From the NCBI GenBank assembly GCA_964575225.1, contig CAZNQW010000037.1:1-22168 (forward strand): a stretch of 22,168 nt of DNA, read 5' to 3'. This document shows positions 1-7,118 of this stretch, piece by piece (positions within the stretch are counted from its first letter, which is position 1; each line of letters opens with the position of its first letter). The stretch is from CAZNQW01 sp964575225 (GTDB lineage: Bacteria; Chloroflexota; Anaerolineae; JAAYZQ01). The position numbers and the translations under genes are program-made. The notes beneath the pieces were generated by a model, which was not told the origin of the DNA, did no database searches, and saw only the letters and a list, made by a program, of their open reading frames with translations.

Positions 1-11
1 GAGGGTTTAGG

Positions 12-245
12 ATGGATTTCGGAGCCGTTGGCAAAGGCTTGTTGGTCCTGGGAGTGCTGTTGGTGTTGGTTGGCGGCGGCTTGTGGCTGCTGAGCAAGAC
101 CGGGTTGCCCTTGGGCCACCTGCCGGGCGATATCCACATCGAGGGAGAACGATTCTCCTGCTTCCTCCCCCTCGCGACCATGATCCTGGTCAGTGTCGTG
201 CTCTCCCTCGTCCTGAATATCTTGATCCGCCTGATAAACCGTTGA
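12..245 (+). CDS. DUF2905 family small membrane protein
   Basis: This is a 77-residue protein with two hydrophobic segments, at about residues 6-28 and 52-73. Between them lies a short polar stretch containing GDIHIEGERFSCFLPL, which resembles the conserved middle of DUF2905 proteins. Its function is unknown; the family is predicted to be inner-membrane. The ATG is preceded by a GAGGG-like ribosome site at the very edge of the window. The stop lies 15 bases before queA, so the two are probably co-transcribed. In many bacteria DUF2905 genes lie beside ruvB and queA, which fits the context here, although the upstream neighbour is not visible. The family call is from motif recall, not a search. 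Confidence 0.85.
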   Translation: MDFGAVGKGLLVLGVLLVLVGGGLWLLSKTGLPLGHLPGDIHIEGERFSCFLPLATMILVSVVLSLVLNILIRLINR

Positions 246-260
246 GAGGACCCTGTCCCC

Positions 261-1343
261 GTGCAAACCCGTGATTTTGACTACGAGCTTCCACCCGAGC
301 TGATCGCCCAGACGCCGGTCGAGCCCCGCGACGCCTCGCGCTTGATGGTGGTTCACCGCGAGAACGGGCAGATCGAGCATCGGGTCTTTGCCGACATCGG
401 CGAATATCTGCAACCCGGCGACCTGCTGGTCATGAATCAGACCCGCGTCATTCCGGCGCGGCTCTTTGGGCGCAAAGCCGAGACCGGAGGCAAGGTCGAG
501 TTGCTCCTCCTCTCCCGGCAGGACGAGCGCACCTGGGAGGCGCTGACCAAGGGGAAAAAGATGCGTCCGGGCACCCGGATCGAGTTGCTGCCCCCTGGGG
601 AAGAGGATGAAGGCCCCGGGATCGGCGCCGAGATCCTGGTCACTACCGAATCAGGCGCGCGGCTGATCCGTTTCGAACGCCCCCTGGAGGAGGAATTGGA
701 CCGGTTGGGTGTGGTGCCTTTGCCCCCCTACATCCACGAGCCCCTGGCCGATCCCGAGCGCTATCAGACCGTCTACGGACACGTGGCAGGCTCGGCGGCA
801 GCCTCGACTGCCGGGCTGCACTTTACGCCCGACCTGCTGGTGGAGGTGCGGCGCAGGGGGATCGAGATCGCCTTTGTGACCCTTCACATCGGCCTGGATA
901 CCTTTCGCCCGGTCAAAGAGGAACAGATCGAGGACCATCAGATCCACACCGAGTGGTACGAACTCACAGCGCCGGTCGCCGAACAGCTCAACCGCGCCCG
1001 GCTGGAGGGACGGCGTATCGTCGCCGTGGGCACCACCGTCGTGCGCGTCCTCGAGTCGGCGGCGGGCGGCTGCGCCTGGGCAGGCCAGGCGCCTGAGGAG
1101 GGAGCTGCCTGCGGATGGCGCACCGTGTCGGCCTACACAGGCGCCACCGACCTGTTCATCTACCCCGGCTACCGGTTTCGAGTCGTGGACGTCCTGATCA
1201 CCAACTTTCACCTGCCGCGCAGCACGCTGCTGATGCTGGTCTCGGCCTTTGGCGGACAGGAACTTTTGGCCCGCGCCTACCAGGAGGCCATCGGCGAGCG
1301 ATACCGCTTCTTTTCCTTTGGCGACGCCATGTTGCTGGTGTGA
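261..1343 (+). CDS. queA: S-adenosylmethionine:tRNA ribosyltransferase-isomerase (QueA)
   Basis: QueA transfers and isomerises the ribose of S-adenosylmethionine onto 7-aminomethyl-7-deazaguanine at position 34 of GUN-anticodon tRNAs, giving epoxyqueuosine. The protein is 360 residues, close to the usual family length. Family hallmarks are the N-terminal DYELPPELIAQTPVEPRD, the HTEWYEL segment, GTTVVRVLES, and the C-terminal TNFHLPRSTLLMLVSAFGG. The start is GTG at 261-263, about 11 bases after a GAGAGGA ribosome site that overlaps the DUF2905 stop. The gene is convergent with the ABC1-kinase gene, and only 26 bases separate the two stop codons. That gap shows no convincing terminator. Confidence 0.97.
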   Translation: MQTRDFDYELPPELIAQTPVEPRDASRLMVVHRENGQIEHRVFADIGEYLQPGDLLVMNQTRVIPARLFGRKAETGGKVELLLLSRQDERTWEALTKGKKMRPGTRIELLPPGEEDEGPGIGAEILVTTESGARLIRFERPLEEELDRLGVVPLPPYIHEPLADPERYQTVYGHVAGSAAASTAGLHFTPDLLVEVRRRGIEIAFVTLHIGLDTFRPVKEEQIEDHQIHTEWYELTAPVAEQLNRARLEGRRIVAVGTTVVRVLESAAGGCAWAGQAPEEGAACGWRTVSAYTGATDLFIYPGYRFRVVDVLITNFHLPRSTLLMLVSAFGGQELLARAYQEAIGERYRFFSFGDAMLLV

Positions 1344-1369
1344 GGCGCCGGCTTGCCGGGAGGGCGACC

Positions 1370-3109
1370 TCAGCGCCTGAACAGCGCCGCCAGGAACGCC
1401 AGGGCCGCCAGGCCAAAGAGGGTAATGCTCACCGGCCCCTGCCCCTGAAAGATATAGAACGCAACAGCCGCCAGCAAAAGCGCGGCAAAGAGGATGGCCG
1501 CCGTCAGCCGATGGATGGCCGTTTCCACGCGGTACACCAACCGGGTCGCATCCGGCGACCACTCGGTGCGCACGGTAAGCTCGCCGCGATTGGCCCGCCC
1601 GAAAAAGTGATCGGCCTGCACGGGCAACGATAGCGCCAGTCGGACGGTCTTTTCCAACTCGCTGAGGAGGTCCCGCCCATTGCGCTTGCCCTCCTGGGTG
1701 GCCATCTGCTTGGCAAAGGGCTCGATGGCCCGCCAGGGATCGAACTCGGGATCCAGCGAGTTGGCCATGCCCAGGAGGATGGCCAGGGCGCGTCCGGTGA
1801 ATAACAGGTCAGTGGGGATCTGAAAGGGCATTTCGTACAGAATGTCCCGGTAGCGGCGGGCCAGATCGTGGACTTCGGTCATAGCCAATCGCTGCATCTC
1901 TTTCAGCGACATGCCCGCATAGCGCTCCATCAACTCGGCTTCCATCTGCTCCAGGCGTGTCAGGTCGGCCCCAGGCAGCAGGAACCCTGCCCCCTCGTAC
2001 GCCTGTACCATGCGCGCCGTATCTCGCGTCACAAACCCCAGGAGCATCCCCATCAAGTGGGGCCGCACCCGCTCGGGAATGGTGGTCACCATGCCGAAAT
2101 CGACAAAGACGAGGCGGAAAGGGATGCCTTGGGTTCGGCTAGACTCGGAAGGATCGACGGGCAGAGGCTCCACGAACAGGTTGCCGGGATGGGGGTCGGC
2201 GTGCAGAAAATTGTCGACAAACACCTGTTTGAGATAAGTGTTGAACAAGCGCTCGGCTACTTCCTGGCGCCGGATGCCCGCGTCTTGAATTGCGGCAAAA
2301 TCAGTGATCTTGATGTGGGCCACGTCCTCCATGACCAGCACGCGGCGCGTGGAGGCTTGGGCATAGATGCGGGGCACCCGCACCCCCGGATCGTCGGCAA
2401 AATGGAGGGCAAAGGTCTCGGCGTTTTGACCTTCGGCCACAAAGTCCAGCTCGTTGCGCGTGGTGCGGCTAAACTCGGCGTACAGCCGATCCAGATCCAC
2501 CCTTCGGCTAATGGGGCGATAGCGCTTGAGCCAGCGGATGGCCGTGCGGATGGCGGTGAGATCGGTTTCCACCAGCGTTTCGATGCGCGGGCGCTGGACC
2601 TTGACCACCACCGACTCGCCGCCGAGCAGGCGCGCCCGGTGAACCTGGGCCAGGGACGCAGCCGCCTCGGGCTCTGAGGAGAACCAATCGAACACCTGCC
2701 CCAACGGCTGGCCATACTCCGATTCGACCACGGCCCGGATATCGGCCAGGCTCTCCGCGGGGACCTCGTCCTGGAGCCCCGAGAGTTCGTCGGTGACGGA
2801 GGCAGGGAGTACGTCGACGCGCACGCTCAGGAACTGGCCCATCTTGATGAGCACGCCGCCCAGGTCGATGGCCAAGGCCCGGAAGCGCCGCGCCAGGCGG
2901 CGCCAGCGCCTTTCGGCCGAACGCTGGATTCGATCTCGGCCCAGAACACTCCTCAGGATCACGTCCCAGAAAAAGAGCTGCGAAAGCGCCCCGGCGAAAT
3001 AGCGGACGACCCGCAGGTAGCGCCGTCGGTCGATGGCAGCGGCCTGCGATTCGGACTGCGTGTTGGATGGGGCCTGATCTTGGGCCCACAAGGGTTGTTC
3101 GTCGGCCAT
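1370..3109 (-). CDS. ABC1/UbiB-family atypical protein kinase-like membrane protein
   Basis: This is a 579-residue member of the ABC1 (AarF/UbiB/ADCK) family. The family signatures appear in order: the KxGQ motif (IKMGQFLSVR, K89-Q92), the Ala-rich loop (AAASLAQVH, residues 149-157) that replaces a classical P-loop, the ATP-binding lysine in VVVKVQRP (K170), the catalytic-loop-like HADPHPGN (303-310) and the DFG motif (337-339). Two C-terminal hydrophobic segments at about residues 535-578 predict membrane anchoring. Homologues support ubiquinone or other prenyl-lipid metabolism through ATPase activity. No quinone-biosynthesis genes lie nearby, so the lipid partner is unknown. The start ATG lies 10 bases after the upstream deacylase stop, with only a weak ribosome site, which suggests translation within the same transcript. 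Confidence 0.93.
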   Translation of the reverse strand: MADEQPLWAQDQAPSNTQSESQAAAIDRRRYLRVVRYFAGALSQLFFWDVILRSVLGRDRIQRSAERRWRRLARRFRALAIDLGGVLIKMGQFLSVRVDVLPASVTDELSGLQDEVPAESLADIRAVVESEYGQPLGQVFDWFSSEPEAAASLAQVHRARLLGGESVVVKVQRPRIETLVETDLTAIRTAIRWLKRYRPISRRVDLDRLYAEFSRTTRNELDFVAEGQNAETFALHFADDPGVRVPRIYAQASTRRVLVMEDVAHIKITDFAAIQDAGIRRQEVAERLFNTYLKQVFVDNFLHADPHPGNLFVEPLPVDPSESSRTQGIPFRLVFVDFGMVTTIPERVRPHLMGMLLGFVTRDTARMVQAYEGAGFLLPGADLTRLEQMEAELMERYAGMSLKEMQRLAMTEVHDLARRYRDILYEMPFQIPTDLLFTGRALAILLGMANSLDPEFDPWRAIEPFAKQMATQEGKRNGRDLLSELEKTVRLALSLPVQADHFFGRANRGELTVRTEWSPDATRLVYRVETAIHRLTAAILFAALLLAAVAFYIFQGQGPVSITLFGLAALAFLAALFRR

Positions 3110-3119
3110 AGGCCTGTTC

Positions 3120-3593
3120 CTATTCGGTGACGTCGGCCACCTGCCCCTCGACGGCCCGGATCAGGTCTTCCGTGGCAAGCTCTAGCCCGGCGTCGTGGCG
3201 GCCGGCGCTGACGCTGACCCGGGATTCCTCGAGAATGTGGTGATCGATATAGATGGGCAGATCGGATCGGCGCAAGCCCAGGGGAGCGACGGCGCCGATC
3301 TGATAACCGGTGATGCGCGGCACGTCGGCGGCGGGCGCCATCTCAAAGGCTTTGACGCCCGCCACGCGCGCCAGTTTCTTCAGGCTCAGGCGCTGGTCGC
3401 CACGAACCAACACAAGGGCGTGCTTTTTGTCGACCCCTCGCACCAGCAGCGATTTGACCACCTGATGCTCGGCGACCCCCCGCTCGGCTGCTGCCTCGTG
3501 CACATTCTTGGCCTTGTGGGCCTGTTCCAGCAGACGATAGGGGATACCCTTTTCCTCCAGGGCGCGGATCGCGTGGGTGCGGGTTTTGCTCAT
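3120..3593 (-). CDS. ybaK: YbaK/EbsC-family aminoacyl-tRNA deacylase
   Basis: This 157-residue protein belongs to the YbaK/ProX editing-domain superfamily, which hydrolyses mischarged tRNAs (Cys-tRNA-Pro for E. coli YbaK). The sequence opens MSKTRTHAIRALEEKGIPYR and contains the characteristic KSLLVRGVDKKHALVLVRGD block with the conserved lysine, then GYQIGAVAPLGLRRSDLPIY. The length matches a single-domain YbaK. The frame stays open upstream, but the ATG at 3593 is chosen because family homology starts there and because it overlaps the upstream kinase stop as ATGA (translational coupling). The exact tRNA substrate cannot be read from the sequence. Confidence 0.92.
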   Translation of the reverse strand: MSKTRTHAIRALEEKGIPYRLLEQAHKAKNVHEAAAERGVAEHQVVKSLLVRGVDKKHALVLVRGDQRLSLKKLARVAGVKAFEMAPAADVPRITGYQIGAVAPLGLRRSDLPIYIDHHILEESRVSVSAGRHDAGLELATEDLIRAVEGQVADVTE

Positions 3594-4180
3594 GGCCGAT
3601 TCCCTCCCAGATCCGGCTGTCGGTTCGCAGCAGGCAGGCTCTCCAGCCAGAGGCGGGCCTGGCGCGGCGACCTGAGCAAGACGATCCTCAAATGGGCATA
3701 CTCGGGCCGACGGAACAGCACAGGATACTCCCGGCGCCTGCGCCCGTAGGTGGTCAGCGCCCACCAGATGATGGAATCGCGCCCAAAGATGGCCGTAAAG
3801 GCTCTTTCCCGATTGCCCGACCACAACTCTTCACGGGTGATCACCCGCCGGAAGGTGCGGACAATAACCCGGCTCATGACCACCGGCAGAGCATAGTCCA
3901 ACCAGACGATAGTATCAGCGCGGGGCCAGACGATCTCCCGGGCGGCGCTGTAATTGCCGTCCACACTCCAGGCCTCGCCGCTCAGGGCCTGGGCGGTACG
4001 CGCCCGGAACAGGTCCACGGGGGCAGGCGTCCAATCGGGCCCCCAATGGATGGCATCCAGCTCGATGTGGGGGATACCCAGCCGTTCGGCCAGGTTCCGG
4101 GCAAAGGTGGTCTTGCCCGAACCGCTGGTGCCCACAACCACGATGCGCCGGGGAAGAGGGTTATTCTGAGGCAGAGTCAT
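3590..4180 (-). CDS. P-loop kinase, adenylate kinase/FlaR (topology modulation)-like
   Basis: This is a 196-residue P-loop NTPase. A Walker A motif (GTSGSGKTTFA) near the N terminus is followed by an LDAIHWGPDWTP segment, VDGNYS, ADTIVWLDY and a REELWSGNRE block. These are typical of the small adenylate-kinase-like proteins annotated as FlaR or DNA topology modulation protein. The real substrate of the family is poorly known, probably a nucleotide or other small molecule. The ATG at 4180 is preferred to an upstream one at 4264, because the upstream 28 residues are basic and unlike the family. With this start the gene overlaps the 3' end of the nucleotidyltransferase fusion by 20 bases and ends in an ATGA overlap with the deacylase gene. 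Confidence 0.85.
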   Translation of the reverse strand: MTLPQNNPLPRRIVVVGTSGSGKTTFARNLAERLGIPHIELDAIHWGPDWTPAPVDLFRARTAQALSGEAWSVDGNYSAAREIVWPRADTIVWLDYALPVVMSRVIVRTFRRVITREELWSGNRERAFTAIFGRDSIIWWALTTYGRRRREYPVLFRRPEYAHLRIVLLRSPRQARLWLESLPAANRQPDLGGNRP

Positions 4181-6776
4181 GGGCAGACGCCTGCTGCGCC
4201 AGGAACCGAGCGACCAGGGCTCTTTCCTCTTCCGCCGTCGAAATCTTTCCGTCCAGAAGCGCATTGCGCACGGTACCCAGGATCTCTCTGAACAGCGGCG
4301 ATGGCTTCAGACCCAGGCCCATGAGGTACGAACCGTCAATCGTCGGTTCCACATGGCGTAGCTCGGTTTCGTACCACCACACTCGTTCGCGGACCCGTTG
4401 TGAAGAGGTGCACAGCCACAAAATCAATAGGGCGTCGGAAGAGGTGTGCTGTAACAGGGCATAGAGTTCTCGATTCGGCAGCTCGGCGCGGTCCAACAGA
4501 TCCTCCCGCTCGCGCAAGTCCAGCACCTGGCGCAGCAGGTTAAGATCGTTGCGAAAGATCTTGAGGTGGGCCGCCAGCGATTCGACCTGCTCCCGCGTCA
4601 AGGTGTAGGTGAGCAGGGCCAAATAGAGCGCCGGGGCGGGGCGTCCGTTGTCCCTATGCGACAGATCCCAGGTTCCCGAACCGAGGGTTTCGCGCAATCG
4701 CCGGAACTGACCCCAGATTTCGTCCAGACCCGACAGCCGCGGTTGGATCCGGGTCAGCGCCTTCAACCCGTCGAGCCGGCGGAGCACCCGCTCCGGCTCT
4801 CGTTCCCGCAGGATCAAGTAGAGTTCGTGGCGGATCCGCTCGCCGGTGACGCGCGTCAGCATAGGCAGGGCGGTGTCGATCAACTCGGCCGTCCGCTCCT
4901 CGATGGTAAAGCCCAGGCGCTGCTCGAACCGGGCGGCGCGCAGAATCCGCGTCGGATCCTCGATAAAGCTCAGGCTGTGCAGCACCCGGACCAAGCCCTC
5001 GTGCAAGTCCTGCTCGCCCCCATAGAAATCGAGCAAGCGGCCATAGTGGGGCGGATCGAGGCGGATGGCCAGGGTATTGATGGTGAAATCCCGGCGGTGC
5101 AGGTCGGCCTTGATGGAACTCTGCTCCACTTCGGGCAGGGCCGCCGAGTGGGCATAGAATTCCATGCGGGCACTGGCGAAATCGAGGGAGGGAATGCCAA
5201 ACTCCTCCTCGCGTTCCTCCAGAATGATCTTGGCCGTGCCGAACCGGCGATGGCTGCGGGCACGGGCACCCGCCTGCCGGGCCAGCCGGCGTGCCAGATC
5301 GATGGCATCGCCTTCGACCACCAGGTCCATGTCGAGGGTTGGTTCGCCCAACAATAGATCGCGCACAAACCCCCCCACCACAAAGAGGGGCATGCCCATC
5401 TCCTGGGCCAAGTTGCTGGCTTGTTGTAGAAGGTCCAGGAGCGGCCTGGGCAGGGCGGCCTCGATCTGGTCGGCGATCTTGCGGCGGCGGGGTGGGGTGT
5501 GGGCAGGCGGCGACCAGAGTTTGATCAGGTCGGTGCGGGTAACCACGCCGATGATCTGCCCCTTGTCGACCACCGGCACCTGTCCCACACCAAACTGGGT
5601 CATCACCTGTTGAAGCCGCTCTACCGTATCAGCAGGCGTGACGACAATCTCGCCCTTGGTCATATAATGGCTAACGGGCATCGCGCCCAGGTTCAATCGC
5701 CGGGCTCGGTCGATCTCTCGCCGGGAGAGTATGCCCAGCACGTGGTCGCCATCGGCGACGGGAAAGCCCTCAAAGCCATACTTGAGCATCTCTTCGGCTG
5801 CCTCGTCCACTGTGATGTCGGGAGGCAGAGTGCGGACCCCGTGCGACATGATCTGGGCGACGGTTTCGAGGGGATGAATCTGTCGTTCCAGCAGATCGAG
5901 GAGGTTCTGGCGGGCCTCCCTCAGGTTCTGCCCTCGGATCAGGGCCGCTGCGGCGCGCGTATGCCCTCCGCCGCCAAAATGGTGGGCGATAGCCCCTGCG
6001 TCGACGGCATCGGTGGTGGAACGAGCTACCATTTGCAGATGTTCGCCCAGATCCACGATGAGGAAAAGTCCCGCCGGGTCGTACAGATCTCGGATCTTGT
6101 GGGCCAGGGTCGAGATCTCTTCGACGTATCCCTGAGCGGTTGCCGTCGACACCACGACGGTGTGCCCGGCAAAGTTCAGGATCTCGGCATGGTCGAGCAG
6201 GGTGTTGTACAGGTCGAGCTGTTGATCGGTCAGGGGATAGTGCAAAAAGTCGCTGACCACAGCCAGATTGGCTCCCCGTTCCACCAACCAGGTGAGGCAG
6301 CGAAAGTCGCGCACGGTGGTGGTAGGATAGGTGAGGGAACCGGTGTCCTCATAGATGCCAAGAGCCAGCAAGGTGGCCTCCACCGGCGTCAAAGCCAGGC
6401 CCCGGGCCATGATCTCTTCCAGCAGCAGAGTCGTGGTCGCGCCCACCTCCTCTCCCGAGTAGGTCCAGTTGGGGGGCAGGTCTCGGCTGAGGGGATGGTG
6501 GTCAATGATCTGGACGGCCGTGTTGCCACTCAGGCCTTTGGGGGTCACCAGCGTCTGGGTGTCGACCAGGAGGATGCGATCCACCTCCATGCGGCGGGGT
6601 AGATCCTCGTATCGAATGTAGGGCAACTCGTCCCAATACAGGGTGAGAAAATCGCGGAGGTTGCGGTTGGGGCGGCGCGGCAACACAGGCTTGACCTGGG
6701 GATAGAGCTTCCAGGCAGCCAACTGGGAGGCCAGACCGTCAAAGTCGGTATTCTCGTGGGTGAGTGCGAGTTCCAC
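4161..6776 (-). CDS. DHH phosphoesterase-CBS pair-tRNA nucleotidyltransferase (poly(A) polymerase family) fusion
   Basis: This is an 871-residue, three-module protein. Residues ~1-300 are a DHH/DHHA1 phosphoesterase: HENTDFD metal motif, IIDHH at 90-94 and GGGGHTRAA around 268-276. Residues ~305-420 are two CBS domains, which usually bind adenosyl ligands. Residues ~455-870 are a class II nucleotidyltransferase: GGFVRD at 468-473, catalytic DMD at 482-484, RRDFTIN at 559-565, then DPTRILRAARF. Similar fusions include A-adding tRNA nucleotidyltransferases (for example in Aquifex), so it may add the terminal A or CCA to tRNA 3' ends. The DHH part may hydrolyse short RNA or cyclic nucleotides. 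The start is GTG at 6776, because AAGGAG (6787-6792) lies 10 bases upstream; an ATG at 6824 is the alternative. Confidence 0.93.
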   Translation of the reverse strand: MELALTHENTDFDGLASQLAAWKLYPQVKPVLPRRPNRNLRDFLTLYWDELPYIRYEDLPRRMEVDRILLVDTQTLVTPKGLSGNTAVQIIDHHPLSRDLPPNWTYSGEEVGATTTLLLEEIMARGLALTPVEATLLALGIYEDTGSLTYPTTTVRDFRCLTWLVERGANLAVVSDFLHYPLTDQQLDLYNTLLDHAEILNFAGHTVVVSTATAQGYVEEISTLAHKIRDLYDPAGLFLIVDLGEHLQMVARSTTDAVDAGAIAHHFGGGGHTRAAAALIRGQNLREARQNLLDLLERQIHPLETVAQIMSHGVRTLPPDITVDEAAEEMLKYGFEGFPVADGDHVLGILSRREIDRARRLNLGAMPVSHYMTKGEIVVTPADTVERLQQVMTQFGVGQVPVVDKGQIIGVVTRTDLIKLWSPPAHTPPRRRKIADQIEAALPRPLLDLLQQASNLAQEMGMPLFVVGGFVRDLLLGEPTLDMDLVVEGDAIDLARRLARQAGARARSHRRFGTAKIILEEREEEFGIPSLDFASARMEFYAHSAALPEVEQSSIKADLHRRDFTINTLAIRLDPPHYGRLLDFYGGEQDLHEGLVRVLHSLSFIEDPTRILRAARFEQRLGFTIEERTAELIDTALPMLTRVTGERIRHELYLILREREPERVLRRLDGLKALTRIQPRLSGLDEIWGQFRRLRETLGSGTWDLSHRDNGRPAPALYLALLTYTLTREQVESLAAHLKIFRNDLNLLRQVLDLREREDLLDRAELPNRELYALLQHTSSDALLILWLCTSSQRVRERVWWYETELRHVEPTIDGSYLMGLGLKPSPLFREILGTVRNALLDGKISTAEEERALVARFLAQQASAHDSASE

Positions 6777-6786
6777 GGCCGTTGTT

Positions 6787-6792
6787 CTCCTT
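6787..6792 (-). promoter_or_regulatory. Ribosome binding site deciding the GTG start at 6776
   Basis: On the minus strand AAGGAG sits 10 bases before the GTG at 6776. No comparable site precedes the in-frame ATG at 6824, which lies 48 bases further upstream. This favours the GTG start. Confidence 0.7.
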
Positions 6793-6811
6793 GGCAGAAG
6801 CCGGACCTTCA

Positions 6812-6838
6812 GGAGCCAGAGCAAGAAATTCTGGCTCC
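6812..6838 (-). other. Leader hairpin upstream of the DHH-CBS-nucleotidyltransferase gene
   Basis: A perfect 9-bp inverted repeat, GGAGCCAGA at 6812-6820 and TCTGGCTCC at 6830-6838, with a 9-base loop. It lies between the predicted promoter (6867-6896) and the ribosome site (6787-6792), so it would form in the 5' leader of the mRNA. There is no U-tract after it, so it is not a classical attenuator. It might affect mRNA stability or initiation. Confidence 0.55.
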
Positions 6839-6866
6839 CTTGTCAACGAACTTCTTATGCGGCTCG

Positions 6867-6896
6867 ATTATACCATACAATAGAACCGGAGAACAA
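6867..6896 (-). promoter_or_regulatory. Predicted sigma70-type promoter of the nucleotidyltransferase operon
   Basis: On the minus strand a perfect -10 box TATAAT (6867-6872) is preceded by an 18-base spacer and a weak -35 TTGTTC (6891-6896). It lies about 90 bases upstream of the GTG start and about 20 bases from the left end of the MITE-like element. The -10 is strong. The -35 matches the consensus only in TTG. Confidence 0.55.
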
Positions 6897-6907
6897 TCAG
6901 CGATCAG

Positions 6908-6916
6908 GGGGTTGGT
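6908..6916. repeat. Left flanking direct repeat of element copy 1
   Basis: GGGGTTGGT at 6908-6916 matches AGGGTTGGT at 7104-7112 with one mismatch. In a different frame the exact repeat GGGTTGGTCAGG (6909-6920 and 7105-7116) runs to 12 bp. It is most simply read as a target-site duplication around the inserted element. Confidence 0.6.
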
Positions 6917-7103
6917 CAGGACTGTTGCACAGTCGGCCAAGACGTAGTGCAACCGAGATGGATACTACCTGCGAGTACCCAGGCGCTTATGCGCGAGGGT
7001 ACTCGCGGCGGGCATGACGGTGCGTCGATTGATGAACGTCACCCCCGCGAAGCGGGGGTCCATGTCTTTCCAAACATGTCAAGTGGACAATGCAACAGCA
7101 TGG
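6917..7103. mobile_element. MITE-like element, copy 1 (non-autonomous, two hairpins)
   Basis: This non-coding stretch of about 187 bp shares its ends with a second element at 20061-20214. The left end CTGTTGCAC-AGTCGGCCA and the right end GACAATGCAACAGC are nearly the same in both copies. The ends are imperfect inverted repeats built on CTGTTGCA-NN-GTC. Inside are two hairpins: a long one at 6971-7006 (10-bp arms GCGAGTACCC/GGGTACTCGC plus an inner GCGC-TTAT-GCGC stem) and ACCCCCGC-GAA-GCGGGGGT at 7041-7059. Direct repeats of 9-12 bp flank it. It lies 15 bases past the stop of the acidic-tail gene and 20 bases before the -35 box of the next operon. No transposase is encoded. The 9-12-bp duplication would suit an IS4-type parent, but this is inference. 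Confidence 0.7.
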
Positions 7104-7112
7104 AGGGTTGGT
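7104..7112. repeat. Right flanking direct repeat of element copy 1
   Basis: AGGGTTGGT, the partner of GGGGTTGGT at 6908-6916. The match continues with CAGG on both sides, so the exact duplication boundary is uncertain by a few bases. Confidence 0.6.
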
Positions 7113-7118
7113 CAGGCT

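Noticed and set aside
651..1562. Minus-strand open frame of about 300 codons across queA
   Set aside because: It overlaps the convincing queA gene and its composition is that of a shadow frame (Gly, His and Gln rich, no motif).
5499..6602. Plus-strand open frame of about 367 codons opposite the nucleotidyltransferase fusion
   Set aside because: It has no recognisable domain or good ribosome site, while the minus-strand frame has DHH, CBS and nucleotidyltransferase motifs throughout.
7041..7059. GC-rich palindrome resembling the core of a type I-E CRISPR repeat
   Set aside because: It occurs once, with no spaced repeats or cas genes nearby. It is better explained as one hairpin of the MITE-like element.
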